Source: Chlorobiota bacterium (GTDB lineage: Bacteria > Bacteroidota > Ignavibacteria > Kapaibacteriales > NICIL-2). From it: 64,000 nucleotides of DNA. This document shows, in pieces, positions 63,348 through 64,000 of the stretch; positions within the stretch are counted from its first letter, which is position 1, and each line of letters begins with the position of its first letter. A model generated the notes under the pieces. It was not told where the DNA came from, ran no database searches, and saw only the letters and a program-made list of their open reading frames with translations. Position numbers and translations under genes: made by a program. The stretch is taken from NCBI GenBank assembly GCA_026415505.1, contig JAOAGY010000003.1, positions 1 to 64,000 of the forward strand. The letters are read 5' to 3'.

Positions 63348-63947
63348 ATGCGTACACTGCTCGTTCTGGCGATTGCCGGTGGTATGCTGCTTGCGCAGCC
63401 GGCGACGTGGAAATTGGATCAGTCCCATTCCAACGTGCTCTTTACCGTTGACCACATGGTCATTTCCGAAGTGACCGGCTACTTCAGAACTTTCGACGGC
63501 ACGGTCACCGCGAGCAAACCGGATTGGAGCGATGCCCAGATCGAGTTCACCGTTGACGTCGGTTCGATCAATACCGACAACGAGCGCCGTGACAACCATC
63601 TCCGCAGCGAGGATTTCTTCGACGCGGCGCACTATCCGAAAGCCACGTTCAAGGCAACCGGGATGAAGAAAGTCGGCAACAACAAGTACAAACTCACCGG
63701 TGATTTGACCATTCGCGGCACGACAAAGAAAGTCACCTGGGACGTCACCTTCAAAGGTCAAACCAAAGACCCGTGGGGCAACATCCGTGCTGGATTTATC
63801 GCCGAAACGACCATCAATCGCTTCGACTTCGGTTTGAAGTGGAACAACCTCACCGAAACAGGTGGATTGGTCGTTGGCAAGGACGTCCGCATCCGCGTCA
63901 ATGCCGAGTTGATCAAAGCCAACGAAGCTCAGCAGAGCGGCAAATAG
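63348..63947 (+). CDS. YceI-family periplasmic polyisoprenoid-binding protein
   Basis: 199 residues: signal peptide (MRTLLVLAIAGGMLLAQ) then the YceI lipocalin-like barrel (WKLDQSHSNVLFTVDHMVIS, SINTDNERRDNHLRSEDFFD, GDLTIRGTTKKVTWDVTF). Family members bind long isoprenoids such as quinones in the periplasm. ATG 63348 was chosen over the upstream in-frame start because it gives a normal signal peptide. Confidence 0.92.
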   Translation: MRTLLVLAIAGGMLLAQPATWKLDQSHSNVLFTVDHMVISEVTGYFRTFDGTVTASKPDWSDAQIEFTVDVGSINTDNERRDNHLRSEDFFDAAHYPKATFKATGMKKVGNNKYKLTGDLTIRGTTKKVTWDVTFKGQTKDPWGNIRAGFIAETTINRFDFGLKWNNLTETGGLVVGKDVRIRVNAELIKANEAQQSGK

Positions 63948-63965
63948 TAAACCAGCTCTATTTTT

Positions 63966-64000
63966 ACGAGTGCAGGTGCTATCTTTGCGCCTGCACTCGT
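63966..64000 (+). terminator. Hairpin at the right edge after the YceI gene
   Basis: Perfect 11-bp stem ACGAGTGCAGG/CCTGCACTCGT with a 13-base loop, 19 bases after the stop. A T tract, if any, would lie beyond the window. The loop contains TATCTTTG (63980-63987), a TAnnTTTG match, so a promoter of the next gene is an alternative reading. Confidence 0.45.

Noticed and set aside
1-64000. tRNA, rRNA, CRISPR array, integrase or transposase genes
   Set aside because: Gaps between genes are short and none showed cloverleaf ends, regular spacer arrays or transposase motifs by eye; a covariance-model search would be needed to exclude a tRNA.

Overview
This 64 kb window is chromosomal DNA, about 60% G+C, from a Gram-negative bacterium. 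It is best placed in the Bacteroidota / Chlorobiota / Ignavibacteriota / Kapabacteria assemblage. Four secreted proteins end in type IX secretion (T9SS) sorting domains. Several promoters fit the Bacteroidota-type TTG-N19/20-TAnnTTTG pattern. Many genes lack a clear Shine-Dalgarno site. The omega subunit (rpoZ beside coaBC), DUF6029, DUF2723 and choice-of-anchor-D proteins are typical of that group. A flagellar basal-body operon makes a classical Bacteroidota member unlikely and favours a deep branch such as Kapabacteria; that placement is inference.

Layout. 1-11.2 kb: pckA, type 2 isopentenyl-diphosphate isomerase with a polyprenyl synthase, a lower-G+C DUF262 restriction-type gene, an ECF sigma factor, hutU with a DUF971 gene, and yjbQ-comF-M24 peptidase. 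11.3-14.8 kb: a two-gene island of secreted proteins bracketed by clusters of palindromic repeats, one of which supplies the 3' end of coaBC. 14.7-29.6 kb: coaBC, rpoZ, an outer-membrane barrel, an RsmB-like protein without catalytic residues, T9SS cargo proteins of 870 and 1450 residues, htrA, and ppx with a tiny membrane protein. 29.6-41 kb: a membrane acyltransferase, PBP1A, an S4 and EF-G pair of unusual type, pirin, an alkyltransferase-like protein, a divergent phosphofructokinase, and TlpA-DUF6029.

41.1-47.5 kb is the most striking part. mnmH is translationally coupled to a HAD-UbiA fusion, followed by DprE1-like and DprE2-like oxidoreductases. Together these predict synthesis of a polyprenyl-phosphate arabinofuranose donor. 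Facing them is a DUF2723 GT-C-type membrane protein that could use such a lipid donor.

47.6-51.8 kb: flgB-flgC-orfX-fliE-fliF-fliG behind a sigma54-like promoter. 51.8-55.5 kb: an overlapping three-gene operon of a secreted protein, a lone sugar-type ABC permease and a STAND-like ATPase. 55.6-64 kb: a phosphosugar isomerase, fmt, a glycerophosphodiesterase, pstC-pstA-pstB-phoU without pstS, a DMT exporter, a small exported protein and a YceI protein.

No rRNA, tRNA, CRISPR array, transposase or phage gene was recognised. Reading was by eye; starts without a ribosome-binding site are uncertain, and family calls rest on remembered motifs rather than database searches.
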